Notes under the pieces: model-generated
The model's database searches: none
Told to the model about the DNA's origin: nothing
The model's input: only the letters and a program-made list of their open reading frames with translations
Part shown: positions 22,690 to 30,591 of the stretch, one piece after another
Numbering within the stretch: position 1 is the first letter of the stretch
How the letters are laid out: each line of letters starts with the position of its first letter
Program-made: the position numbers and the translations under genes
Assembly: GCA_031282405.1 (NCBI GenBank)
Contig: JAITDU010000028.1
Location: 1-41,570 of the forward strand
DNA: 41,570 nucleotides
Origin: Coriobacteriales bacterium
GTDB lineage: Bacteria > Actinomycetota > Coriobacteriia > Coriobacteriales > UBA8131
Direction of reading: 5' to 3'

Positions 22690-23538
22690 GTGACAGCGAA
22701 CATACAAAAGAAGGTGGCACTTTTCGCCACATGCATCAACGACGTGATGTTTCCCGACACCTGCATGGCTACGGTCCGGTTACTGGAGCGTTTGGGCTGT
22801 AGGGTCTGTTTTCCGCCGCAGCAGACCTGCTGTGGTCAGATGTTTACGAATACGGGCTACTTCAATGAAGCCATAGCGTCGGTACGTGCCTGCGCCAGCG
22901 CCTTTGAGCCCTATGAATACGTAGTAGGACCATCGGGCTCCTGTGTAGGTTCTCTTCGCGAGCAGCACCCTCTGCTGGCTGAGTTGTCGGGCGATACTGC
23001 CCTGCAACAGACGGTCAAGGCAGTGGTCGACAAGACCTATGAACTCACAGAGTTCCTTGTCGATGTACTGGGCATTGAGGATGTGGGGGCGTACTTTCCT
23101 CATACGGTAGTGTTTCATCAATCATGTCACTCGCTGCGTGTTGCGAGGTTGGGAGACCGGCCTCGTCGTTTGATGGAGAAGGTGCGTGGGCTTACCCTAC
23201 TGCCCTTGGAAGCCGACGATCAGTGTTGTGGATTCGGCGGAACCTTCTCTGTAAAAAACCCCGACCTGTCCGCCGCCATGGTTTCCGAAAAAGCGCGTTG
23301 TGTTGCCAAAAGTGGTGCCGAGTATCTGGTTACGGTCGATAACGCCTGCTTAATGAACATCGGTGGCGCGCTGCACCGCGACGGGATAGCTGTGCGCACG
23401 ATTCATTTGGCAGAGATACTGTGCAGCCAAGAATGCGAAAGAGATGAGCCGCATGTATGCCACCCACAACCCAACAGAGCGCTACTGACCCATAATAAAG
23501 GCGAGAAGGACGGGCGAGTTGGGGGAGGCGCACCATGA
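22690..23538 (+). CDS. lutA: L-lactate utilization protein LutA (CCG-domain iron-sulfur subunit)
   Basis: About 282 residues from GTG 22690, chosen because the family begins near KKVALFATCINDVMFP; an in-frame TTG at 22669 is possible. Two CCG-type cysteine modules are seen: CCGQMFTNTGY (Cys47-Cys48) and CCGFGGTFSVKNPDLSAAM (Cys179-Cys180), with HQSCHSLR between them. These bind the iron-sulfur cluster of the LutABC lactate oxidase. About 25 residues extend past the usual C-terminus (HPQPNRALLTHNKGEKDG). Its stop overlaps the lutB start by 4 bases. Confidence 0.92.
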   Translation: MTANIQKKVALFATCINDVMFPDTCMATVRLLERLGCRVCFPPQQTCCGQMFTNTGYFNEAIASVRACASAFEPYEYVVGPSGSCVGSLREQHPLLAELSGDTALQQTVKAVVDKTYELTEFLVDVLGIEDVGAYFPHTVVFHQSCHSLRVARLGDRPRRLMEKVRGLTLLPLEADDQCCGFGGTFSVKNPDLSAAMVSEKARCVAKSGAEYLVTVDNACLMNIGGALHRDGIAVRTIHLAEILCSQECERDEPHVCHPQPNRALLTHNKGEKDGRVGGGAP

Positions 23539-25130
23539 CCGACGCTCGTCGCTCGACACAGACGTCTGTACGCAGTCCCCAGCACTCAGAGCGCTCGGGG
23601 CAGATGCGTGACACTCACCGATCTGCTTCGACGTGTGACGCTCAGCATTCGGCGCAGACGCGTGGCCGGCGCACTCCAGCGCCGCCGCCAGACCCTCTCC
23701 TTGAATCTTTGCCCTTCCCCCTTGCGGCCCGACAGCTTCTTCAAAACCAGCAGCTGCGCGCTAATCTGCGTCATGCCACGCATACTATCCGATCCAAGCG
23801 GAAGAGTGTTGTTGCTGAGCTTCCCCATTGGGAGGAGTTGCGTAGCGCCGGCGCTGCTATGAAGGACCGTGCGCTGTGCTCTCTCGACAGCTATCTGGAG
23901 CAGTTGGAAGCCAATCTGATACAAAACGGGGCTCAGGTGCATTGGGCATCGGACGCTGCAGAAGCCCAGCGTATTGTAACCTGCCTCATCAAGGCGCACG
24001 GAGTCGATGAGGTCGTCAAGATAAAGTCCATGGTCACCCAGGAGATAGAGCTCAACGAGGCTCTGGAAGCCGAGGGTATAGCGGCGTGGGAGACCGATCT
24101 GGCTGAGCTCATCGTTCAATTGGGCCACGACAGGCCCAGCAACATCCTGGTGCCCGCCATCCACCGCAATCGTGATGAGGTGCGCGAGATATTTCTGCGC
24201 GAGATGAAGCTTTATGGCCAGGCCGCACCCGATGATCTGGATAACGACCCGGAGGATCTGGCCGCCTGTGCCCGAAATCATCTGCGCGAGAAGTTCCTGC
24301 GGGCCAAAGTTGCGTTGTCGGGCGCGAATTTTGCCGTTGCCGATACAGGAACGCTGGTCATTGTGGAAAGCGAGGGCAACGGACGCATGTGTTTGACCCT
24401 GCCCGATGTGCTCATATCCATAACCGGTATCGAGAAGGTCATACCCACAGTCGAGGACTTGGAGATAGTATTGCAGCTTTTGCCGCGCTCCTCTACGGGC
24501 GAGCGTATGAATCCCTACACCAGTATGTGGACAGGTGTGACCCCAGGCGACGGTCCGCAGGAAGTGCACGTTGTTCTTGTGGACAATGGGCGTACCCGTG
24601 TCCTGGCCGATCCGATTGGCCGCGCGGCCCTGCGCTGCATTCGCTGTGCGGCCTGCATGCATATCTGCCCCGTGTACGAACGCGTGGGAGGACACGCCTA
24701 CGGGTCGGTGTATCCCGGGCCCATCGGCAGCGTATTGACCCCCCAACTTCGCGGCCTTAAAAGCGTCCTGGACAAATCGCTTCCCTATGCCTCATCGCTG
24801 TGTGGAGCATGCGCGGAAGTGTGTCCGGTTAAGATACCCCTTCCGGATCTTTTGTTGCACCTGCGCCGTCGTGTTGTAGATGAGGTCAAACGCAGGCATG
24901 TCGGTCTTGAACAGACAGCCATGCGTTGCGTGGGTTGGGTCATGGGATCGGGCAGGCGCTTTGGCCTTGTTGGCAGGCTTGCCGGTTGGACACGTATATT
25001 TATACGGCGTGATTTTATCACCCACTTACCTTGGCTGGGCAAACGTTGGACTGCGCGACGCGACATGCGTATGCCGGCTCGCGTTTCGTTTCGCAGGGCG
25101 TGGCGCCGGCGCGCGAGAGACAAAAAGTGA
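23535..25130 (+). CDS. lutB: L-lactate utilization protein LutB (4Fe-4S subunit) with N-terminal extension
   Basis: A 531-residue protein. The first 50 residues or so are a low-complexity tract rich in Ser, Thr, Gln, His and Arg with recurring STQTS, SAQTR and QHSE units; the family normally starts near residue 60 (FPLAARQLLQNQQLRANLR). The LUD domain follows (KSMVTQEIELNEALE, GANFAVADTGTLVIVESEGN). Then a ferredoxin-like pair: CIRCAACMHICP (Cys368-Cys378) and CGACAEVCPVKIP (from Cys423). A basic tail ends the protein. It carries electrons from lactate within LutABC. Start ATG 23535 is fixed by the overlap with lutA. Confidence 0.92.
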   Translation: MTDARRSTQTSVRSPQHSERSGQMRDTHRSASTCDAQHSAQTRGRRTPAPPPDPLLESLPFPLAARQLLQNQQLRANLRHATHTIRSKRKSVVAELPHWEELRSAGAAMKDRALCSLDSYLEQLEANLIQNGAQVHWASDAAEAQRIVTCLIKAHGVDEVVKIKSMVTQEIELNEALEAEGIAAWETDLAELIVQLGHDRPSNILVPAIHRNRDEVREIFLREMKLYGQAAPDDLDNDPEDLAACARNHLREKFLRAKVALSGANFAVADTGTLVIVESEGNGRMCLTLPDVLISITGIEKVIPTVEDLEIVLQLLPRSSTGERMNPYTSMWTGVTPGDGPQEVHVVLVDNGRTRVLADPIGRAALRCIRCAACMHICPVYERVGGHAYGSVYPGPIGSVLTPQLRGLKSVLDKSLPYASSLCGACAEVCPVKIPLPDLLLHLRRRVVDEVKRRHVGLEQTAMRCVGWVMGSGRRFGLVGRLAGWTRIFIRRDFITHLPWLGKRWTARRDMRMPARVSFRRAWRRRARDKK

Positions 25131-25208
25131 ACAGACAGGAAAATGCGAACGAAAACGTGCCATTTGCGTAAAGTTTTGATGAGACGCTGAATAGGAAGGG
25201 GAGGGGGT

Positions 25209-25859
25209 ATGAGCAGGGAGCTGGTATTCAAGCGTATCCGACAGGCACTGCAAAACGGGGGAGAAGACACCTCGGCTACGGGTGCTCCTTCTACCTGGGA
25301 GTACGGCAGGCCCACTGCGGTCGCAGACCCGATAGGTCTGTTCATCGAACGGATCAAGGACTATCGAGCGGTCGTGTTGCGAACACCGGGCGTTGAAGAG
25401 GTTCCGCTGTTGATTGCCTCTTGTCTTGCGAAAGCCCAGGCGACGAGTGTTGTTGTACCGGTTGGGTTTGATGAGGCTTGGATACGCACGGCGGCTTTGG
25501 CCGGGATTGAGCTGTATCGTGACGAACCGCCCTTGAGCAAACAGGAGTTAGACGGCATATCCGCTGTGGTAACGACTGCCACCTCAGCCATGGCCGAGAC
25601 CGGCACCATTGCGTTGGACCATCGATCTGGTCAGGGCAGGCGCATTCTTACGCTTCTGCCGGACACCCACGTGTGTGTTATTCGTATCGACCAGATAGTC
25701 AGCGATGTTCCGGAATCCATGGCGCTGCTCAAGACATCCATCCAAGCCGGCCTGCCCATCACCTTGATAAGCGGTCCGTCGGCTACCAGCGACATCGAAC
25801 TCACGCGCGTCGAAGGCGTACACGGCCCGCGCAACCTGTACGTAATCGTTGTGGGATAG
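25209..25859 (+). CDS. lutC: L-lactate utilization protein LutC (LUD domain)
   Basis: A 216-residue LUD-domain protein starting at ATG 25209 with GGGGAGGGGGT before it. Seen motifs are VLRTPGVEEVPLLIASCL, VVPVGFDEAWI, GISAVVTTATSAMAETGTIAL, LTLLPDTHVCVIRIDQIV and the ending HGPRNLYVIVVG, all typical of LutC/YkgG. It follows lutB by 78 bp and completes the L-lactate-to-pyruvate oxidase. A lactate permease and a LutR-type regulator are not in the window. Confidence 0.93.
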   Translation: MSRELVFKRIRQALQNGGEDTSATGAPSTWEYGRPTAVADPIGLFIERIKDYRAVVLRTPGVEEVPLLIASCLAKAQATSVVVPVGFDEAWIRTAALAGIELYRDEPPLSKQELDGISAVVTTATSAMAETGTIALDHRSGQGRRILTLLPDTHVCVIRIDQIVSDVPESMALLKTSIQAGLPITLISGPSATSDIELTRVEGVHGPRNLYVIVVG

Positions 25860-25951
25860 CCTCGATTCCAACCGGACCTTGCCAGGGCGCGTACAGGCCA
25901 CTTATCAGGCCAACTAAAGTTGATTTTCCACTGCCTGGAACCGAGCGTTAA

Positions 25952-25975
25952 GCAAATGTGCGGTGGCACATTTGC
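25952..25975. terminator. Hairpin between convergent lutC and AAA+ ATPase genes
   Basis: GCAAATGTGC and GCACATTTGC form a perfect 10-bp stem with a GGTG loop, 93 bp after the lutC stop and 27 bp after the stop of the opposing gene. No T-run follows on either strand. The position suits a shared bidirectional terminator. Confidence 0.6.
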
Positions 25976-26001
25976 AGCGAGATGCGCAAAGCGAGCACGG
26001 C

Positions 26002-27105
26002 CTATCCTTCTTTGGCTATCAGGTATTCCCTCATATAGGGCGGTGCGAAGGCAAGTGTGCCATGCGCAACAGCTTTGATCATACCAGCCATCAGCAGCCT
26101 CTCCCGATACTTCGAGGCATAGCCGGGAGAAACACCCAGGCGCTCTTTTATGGAAGAAAAACTACTCTGCGCTCCGTCTTTTGTCATGGCGAAAAGGAAC
26201 TCCCGGTCTTTAGCAGAGAGGTCCCGATAGAGCAGGTCGTGGACGTTTTTGAACAACTCGATCTTCGCTAGTTCCAGCGATTGCTGCACAAGCCTGCTGC
26301 TGACCGTCTGTTTTTCACTAGTAAAAAGATAGAAACCAAGAAGCTGTATGAGATAAGGATACCCCTTGGTTGCCGCCGCCGCTTTTCGCAACGAGTCGCC
26401 CGAAAAGCTTCGATCGACCTGAGCAAAAGCCTGTTCGTAGGCAATCTCAACAGCCTTTACATTAATGTTTTCCAACTCGACCCTGTGGGCGCGGCGCAAG
26501 AATGTCAAAACCTGATCGTTCAACACGTCGTTGACCGAACTCGGCAGCCCCGCCATAAGCAGCGCAACATCGTACTCCTCACGCACAAGATGTTGATAAG
26601 AGACGGCAAACTCGCGCATCTCCGGCGTGCCATTGTGTACTTCATCGACGAGAAACACTACTTTAATATCCTTGGCCCTCAGTTCGTCAAGCAGATCTGA
26701 GAGCATGAACCTGAAGCTGTGGACCGCCGTGTCGTCCCTTTTTGTCAAACCAAGAGAAAAGCCCAAAGCGCCAACGGAAAACCCCTGCATCTTGTCAAAT
26801 CTTTTGCCCAGCCAGTTCTTTCCTTTATTGTTGCGGATAAAACCGTCAAGGATTTCGAGCAGCATTCCGTCTTGTGCCGTCACATCAATCACCGCAAACC
26901 TGTCTGTGTCAAGGCTTGCGTGTACGTCGGAGAGAATAGCTGTTTTGCCCGTACCCCTGATACCGGTGATAATCGTTGTTCTGTTCGGATCGTTTTTGGT
27001 GGCCAGACTTTGCAGGAAATCATTAATCAGCAGTTCTCGACCAATGAACTGCTCGGGGCGCTTGCCAAACTGAGGATTGAAAGGATTGTCTTCGTAATTT
27101 TTCAC
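26002..27105 (-). CDS. AAA+ ATPase (ORC/archaeal-ATPase-like, P-loop)
   Basis: A 367-residue protein starting at GTG 27105, with a weak ribosome-binding site. It opens with NPFNPQFGKRPEQFIGRE, the 'GRE' entry typical of ORC/STAND-like ATPases. Walker A is GIRGTGKTA (48-56) and Walker B is VVFLVDEVHN (about 148-157). An arginine-containing segment TFLRRAHRVELEN and the lid GYPYLIQLLGFYL follow. A winged-helix-like C-terminus (SSFSSIKERLGVSPGYASKYRERLLMAG) may bind DNA. Such proteins sit in accessory DNA and have been tied to mobile elements or defence, but none has a settled role. This one begins the accessory half of the window. Confidence 0.8.
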   Translation of the reverse strand: MKNYEDNPFNPQFGKRPEQFIGRELLINDFLQSLATKNDPNRTTIITGIRGTGKTAILSDVHASLDTDRFAVIDVTAQDGMLLEILDGFIRNNKGKNWLGKRFDKMQGFSVGALGFSLGLTKRDDTAVHSFRFMLSDLLDELRAKDIKVVFLVDEVHNGTPEMREFAVSYQHLVREEYDVALLMAGLPSSVNDVLNDQVLTFLRRAHRVELENINVKAVEIAYEQAFAQVDRSFSGDSLRKAAAATKGYPYLIQLLGFYLFTSEKQTVSSRLVQQSLELAKIELFKNVHDLLYRDLSAKDREFLFAMTKDGAQSSFSSIKERLGVSPGYASKYRERLLMAGMIKAVAHGTLAFAPPYMREYLIAKEG

Positions 27106-27126
27106 GGCGTTTGTAGATTCCTGCCT

Positions 27127-27178
27127 ATTTTCATATTTGAATTCGAGTTTCGTATTTTAATATCCGTTTCGTATTTTA
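27127..27178 (-). repeat. Iteron-like direct repeats upstream of the AAA+ gene
   Basis: GTTTCGTATTTTA occurs exactly at 27147-27159 and 27166-27178 (period 19). A decayed third copy, TTTTCATATTTGA, is at 27127-27139 (period 20). They lie 22-73 bp before the ATPase start. They may bind a regulator, possibly the ATPase's own winged helix, or be a slippage product. Confidence 0.7.
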
Positions 27179-27284
27179 CTACGTGCTTCAAACTTTTTAT
27201 GCCCTGACCGTGCTCCATCGGCAAATGGCGCACAGGACGATGATGGCTAAACTGAGTAGTAAGCACCAGTGGTACCAATGTTAG

Positions 27285-27343
27285 GGGCAGAGGAGATGGT
27301 ACGATTTTGGGGACATATAGGGCAGAGGAGACGGTATGATTTT
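27285..27343. repeat. Direct repeat (GGGCAGAGGAG...GATTTT, period 35)
   Basis: Bases 27285-27308 and 27320-27343 match except at two positions. Each copy reads GGGCAGAGGAG, then A, T or C, GGTA, C or T, GATTTT. No gene overlaps the repeat, and the surrounding 27106-27405 shows no coding potential. Similar short G-rich phrases occur around decayed mobile elements, so this may mark a former insertion edge. Confidence 0.7.
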
Positions 27344-27405
27344 GCCAACTTTTTTGGATACTTTTCGTCGTTAAACCTCTCCAGCTTCTGCTTCTGAAAG
27401 GGCCT

Positions 27406-27624
27406 TCATGCGATTTCGCTGTTTATCGCGTAATACGGATGAGTGCAGCATGCTTTGCGGATAAGAGCATGAGCCTTCCCGGCTTCACCCAAGGGCACAT
27501 CTGGGCTCTCTTCGTACTTGTACGGCCCAGAAACAAGATATAAAAACTTCTCAGGGTACCTGCTCGCACAAACGGTCTTGCCGGTTCCTGCATGCGTTGC
27601 CACTATCATTTGCGTAAACACCAT
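27406..27624 (-). pseudogene. P-loop ATPase/kinase N-terminal fragment
   Basis: A 72-residue frame from ATG 27624 (or 27609) beginning MVFTQMIVATHAGTGKTVCASRYPEKFLYLVSG. It has a good Walker A (ATHAGTGKT) and the YP..F.....PYKY pattern of small phage- or element-borne nucleotide kinases, but it stops where a full domain of more than 150 residues would continue. No downstream frame continues the fold. Most likely a truncated remnant. The longer frame upstream to 27798 is AT-rich and low-complexity. Confidence 0.6.
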
Positions 27625-27766
27625 TCTGTGGTGCAATGCAGACATCGCTGACCGTGTATTCCGTCGGCAAATATAAAGTATTATATAATTGAAAAGAATA
27701 TGAAGATATGCAAAACAGTTCATATGGAAAAAATAGTGTATAAGTTTTCGGAGAGTAAAGAAAACT

Positions 27767-28138
27767 ATGAATAGCCAAAATAATAAAAATATCAACAAGT
27801 TGGGAATTGTCTTAACTGATAATGCAAACTTGGAGTGGTTGCGAGAGATAGATCCTCACTATCATTATCCCGATATTAAATTCGATGTTAATATAAAGAT
27901 GAATAAAGTTTCAATTGGAATGATAACTCATAAATGTACCTGTGTTGAAATGGGTGACAATACAGATCTTTTAGGCGGATTTATTGAATTAGAAACTGGT
28001 AAAATCAGGTATGAATCTAACTTGAACATTCCTCTCAATAAAAAATTAGGGTCTCATGGAGATACTTTGCGTGAAATAGTAGACAAGGAATGGATAGAAA
28101 AGATCAATACTACTTTGTTTTCATGGATAACATTATGA
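27767..28138 (+). CDS. Hypothetical protein, AT-rich island (first of a coupled pair)
   Basis: A 123-residue protein from ATG 27767 with GGAGAG 9-10 bases upstream. No family recognised. It is acidic, has no signal peptide or membrane segment, and contains paired Cys-Thr-Cys (HKCTCVEMGDN) and ends WIEKINTTLFSWITL. Base composition is far more AT-rich than the core genes. A 4-base ATGA overlap couples it to the next gene. Small coupled acidic proteins of this size in accessory DNA are often immunity proteins, but nothing here proves that. Confidence 0.6.
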   Translation: MNSQNNKNINKLGIVLTDNANLEWLREIDPHYHYPDIKFDVNIKMNKVSIGMITHKCTCVEMGDNTDLLGGFIELETGKIRYESNLNIPLNKKLGSHGDTLREIVDKEWIEKINTTLFSWITL

Positions 28139-28518
28139 AATATGATTACGCTGATTATCGCGTCAATCCTTCAGCATTTGCAGACTCAGAAGAATATGAA
28201 CAATGGTGTTCTTTTAATCTGTCATCGCAAATGATTGAAATATATGGGGAGGCCGCAAGATTAGCTAGATATAAAGATGAGAAATATTCTCAAGAAGATA
28301 TTGATTGTCAATGGAACTCTTTTGCCAAAAAATGTGGAATGTCGTTTGCGGATCCTTCTCTTTTGCCCGGAGAAAAAGAAGAACTATTCGATTCATATTT
28401 GGAATTCAAAGACTATATCTATGCGGATGATCCAGTATGCAAAAATAGAAAATCAGTTATGAAGTGGTTCGAACAATGGATGGGAGATTGGCATCTTTCA
28501 GAAGCCGGCTTAACCTGA
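28135..28518 (+). CDS. Hypothetical protein, AT-rich island (second of a coupled pair)
   Basis: A 127-residue protein. ATG 28135 is chosen for its overlap with the preceding stop; an in-frame codon at 28090 lies inside the first gene. No family recognised. It is strongly acidic and aromatic (MKYDYADYRVNPSAFADSEE, EELFDSYLEFKDYIY) and Trp-rich near the end (KWFEQWMGDWHLSEA). No membrane segment. Its base composition matches its partner, so the two probably arrived together. The remnant sequence at 28590-28730 begins soon after it. Confidence 0.6.
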   Translation: MKYDYADYRVNPSAFADSEEYEQWCSFNLSSQMIEIYGEAARLARYKDEKYSQEDIDCQWNSFAKKCGMSFADPSLLPGEKEELFDSYLEFKDYIYADDPVCKNRKSVMKWFEQWMGDWHLSEAGLT

Positions 28519-28589
28519 TTAATAATCGTAATCTTCAAGGTCCCGATTTGCCTCGAGCCTTGGCATCCCCAATGCAATACTTGATGAGG

Positions 28590-28730
28590 GCTTTGGCGGA
28601 CAAAAGGGGACGGTTCATCTGTCTTGTTCCTCGATGCGCTCTCCTTTGATGTGCCGAGCCTCCGCCAGGCGCTCACCAAATGCTGCCTCTGACAACACGA
28701 CCTCCAAAAAACACAACGCCTACTTATCAA
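28590..28730. mobile_element. Decayed mobile-element remnant
   Basis: GGGGACGGTTCATCTGTC (28606-28623) resembles the recurring G-rich ends that accompany decayed REP/RAYT-type or other transposase elements in many genomes. The following 100 bp (GAGCCTCCGCCAGGCGCTCA...) return to core-like GC content but code for nothing intact. It separates two AT-rich segments. Family assignment is tentative. Confidence 0.4.
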
Positions 28731-28940
28731 CTATCTGGCAGTTAATGTGCTGAACAGTACCATAGATGTTCCAGCAATATCTATTTTATTTTCTAAAATT
28801 AATTTATCAAGAAACTCTCCAGCAAATTCCCATCCAAGTCCATTAAAATTATTTTTTACAACGGGAATTATTTTAGATTCTGATTTTGATTGTAGATTAT
28901 CAAATTGATTATAAATTTCTTGTTTTTTTAACATATACAT
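28731..28940 (-). CDS. Small hypothetical protein, possibly 3' truncated
   Basis: About 69 residues from ATG 28940 (a TTG at 28943 is also in frame), with AAGGAG upstream at about 28957. Very AT-rich and Lys/Asn-rich (KKQEIYNQFDNLQSKSESK, NFNGLGWEFAGEFLDKLI). No family recognised. Its last residues (TLTAR) cross the change from AT-rich to GC-rich sequence at about 28745, so the original C-terminus may have been replaced by a junction. It lies 46 bp downstream of the next gene upstream on the same strand and may be cotranscribed with it. Confidence 0.45.
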   Translation of the reverse strand: MYMLKKQEIYNQFDNLQSKSESKIIPVVKNNFNGLGWEFAGEFLDKLILENKIDIAGTSMVLFSTLTAR

Positions 28941-28985
28941 CAAACATTAATTCTCCTTATATCGTATTTTGCTTTTAGAATAATA

Positions 28986-29963
28986 TTAAGATGCAGTTTG
29001 AAGTTTTATTATTTCCTCTAATTCTTCTTGAGATGCATATTTTTTATTTGCTAAAGCTTGATCTATACTTTCAAATCCCATATTAACAAGATATTCATTT
29101 AAACTCTCAGTATCAACATTTGCAGCAAAATTATTTAAGGCAAATCCATAAAAAGGTTCAGTAGCACCTTCTCCATATACAATTTGAATTATAGCTGGAG
29201 AAAGAATACAATAATCACCAATTAAAGCTTTTGTTGCTTTGGTTTCATCTATTCTTTCTACTTTAATTCTAGATCCAAAATTTATATTATCCCAAAATGG
29301 ATCAAAGATATCTATTTTATTAAATTGTAAGAGATTATCAGAAAATTTTTCACGCAATAAAGAAGTATCATATCCTAAACCTTGTTTTATTGATTGTTGA
29401 GCTAAACTTAAATTAGAAACATCTACTTGAGCAAAAGATAATGGTCCAAATTTATTCTCATTAAAACCAATACCATTTGGACTTTCGTTTTTTGATCTCA
29501 AAATATATAAATCATATTCTCCACAATTGTATTTTTCTTCTATTGTTTCTAATAAAGTGTAAAATCTATCTTTATTTTCTTCACTATCTAATGAAAATTT
29601 ATAAGGAGCAGATCCAAATGCTAATGGCATTAATTTAAAACTAACAATATCACCTGAAACAGGCATATAAGAACTTATATAAAATACAGAAGAATAATCT
29701 TTAACCAAAATAGCATAACACATGTCACTTTCTAAACTAATAATATCAGTATGCCAACCTAAAGATCCATAAAGAAAATCATATAAATTAGGATCTTCTT
29801 GAAGATCTACCTGATTTATTGCTGGTAAATTAAAAGGTTTGTATTCATATAAACCTTCATTGTTTACTTCTTGATTTACAGGTTTTATTATAAAAATTAT
29901 TGCTATTATTGCAATAATTATAACTCCAACTATACCTATTGATATTTTAATTGTTTTATTCAT
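28986..29963 (-). CDS. Membrane-anchored extracellular hypothetical protein, very AT-rich
   Basis: A 325-residue protein from ATG 29963 with AGGAGAAAAATG context. One N-terminal transmembrane helix (residues 6-27, ISIGIVGVIIIAIIAIIFII) is followed by a soluble acidic region (EYKPFNLPAINQVDLQEDPNLYDFLYG onward) with no recognised fold. There is no lipobox or LPXTG. Third codon positions are overwhelmingly A or T, unlike neighbours on either side, so it was almost surely acquired from a low-GC donor. The junction to core-like DNA is sharp at about 29995. Confidence 0.75.
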   Translation of the reverse strand: MNKTIKISIGIVGVIIIAIIAIIFIIKPVNQEVNNEGLYEYKPFNLPAINQVDLQEDPNLYDFLYGSLGWHTDIISLESDMCYAILVKDYSSVFYISSYMPVSGDIVSFKLMPLAFGSAPYKFSLDSEENKDRFYTLLETIEEKYNCGEYDLYILRSKNESPNGIGFNENKFGPLSFAQVDVSNLSLAQQSIKQGLGYDTSLLREKFSDNLLQFNKIDIFDPFWDNINFGSRIKVERIDETKATKALIGDYCILSPAIIQIVYGEGATEPFYGFALNNFAANVDTESLNEYLVNMGFESIDQALANKKYASQEELEEIIKLQTAS

Positions 29964-29996
29964 TTTTCTCCTACTTATTTTTAAATTAAATAATAA

Positions 29997-30146
29997 ATCG
30001 TGAATCCACTTGCGACGTACGACGATATGGCAGTCGCCCTCGATAAAAGCAGAGCAACAGTGCGCAGGGCCATACGCGAGCTAAAGGATGCTAACAAGAT
30101 TATCCGGATTGGTTCTGACAAGAACGGACATTGGGTCATTGCCTGA
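29997..30146 (+). pseudogene. Winged-helix tail of an AAA_4/RecG-like ATP-binding protein
   Basis: A 49-codon open frame ends at TGA 30146. It reads NPLATYDDMAVALDKSRATVRRAIRELKDANKIIRIGSDKNGHWVIA when translated from 30003 (motif parts: TVRRAIRELK and IGSDKNGHW). This is the C-terminal winged helix that ends many DUF4062/AAA_4 (Schlafen-like) ATP-binding regulators. The catalytic part is missing: upstream of 29997 the DNA is the unrelated AT-rich island. The island therefore probably replaced or interrupted the gene. Confidence 0.7.
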
Positions 30147-30254
30147 CAGGGTGCGGGGTTGCTGCTGGGAGTTTTCATTGTATGGTCAAATGAGTCACCG
30201 AAAGTCTGTACCCAATTGTAGTGAGGCCAAGTTTAAACGCCCCACAGCCAGCAC

Positions 30255-30521
30255 TCACCGCTCACTGTAAGGTATATCAAAAGCATCGAATACCTTGCGC
30301 TGTATCTTTGTCGGTGTTGAAATTATCGCACGGTACTTGCCGCTGAAATCCATCCTCTGATACGTCCCGAGCCTCCTGAACATCTCAGAGACAGAAAGCG
30401 ATTTGGGAAGTGTGCTTGCGGCCATGACCTCCCTTACCTGCTCGAGTAAGATGAGTGCGATGAACTGGACGAAGAGGCGGCCGGTGACCGTAGCGTCACT
30501 ATGCATCCTAAGCCGAGTCAC
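30255..30521 (-). pseudogene. IS1634-type transposase, C-terminal fragment
   Basis: An 88-residue frame containing RMHSDATVTGRLFVQFIALILLEQV, the conserved segment near the C-terminus of IS1634/IS4-group DDE transposases, then a family-like tail (STPTKIQRKVFDAFDIP). The N-terminal two thirds with the DDE residues are absent and the upstream frame breaks within 60 bp. No inverted repeats could be matched. A dead insertion sequence. Confidence 0.7.
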
Positions 30522-30591
30522 GCAAACCCTTATCTCTCTTGTCAGGCTTCGAATCCGACAGCTGTTTTCTCCATTCTAATTCCTCATAACG

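Noticed and set aside
23586-24746. A 386-codon minus-strand open frame
   Set aside because: Antisense to lutB, whose iron-sulfur motifs fix the real strand; no recognisable protein pattern.
27625-27798. N-terminal membrane extension of the P-loop fragment
   Set aside because: It is an AT-rich stretch translated into hydrophobic low-complexity sequence and partly overlaps the start of the plus-strand gene at 27767.
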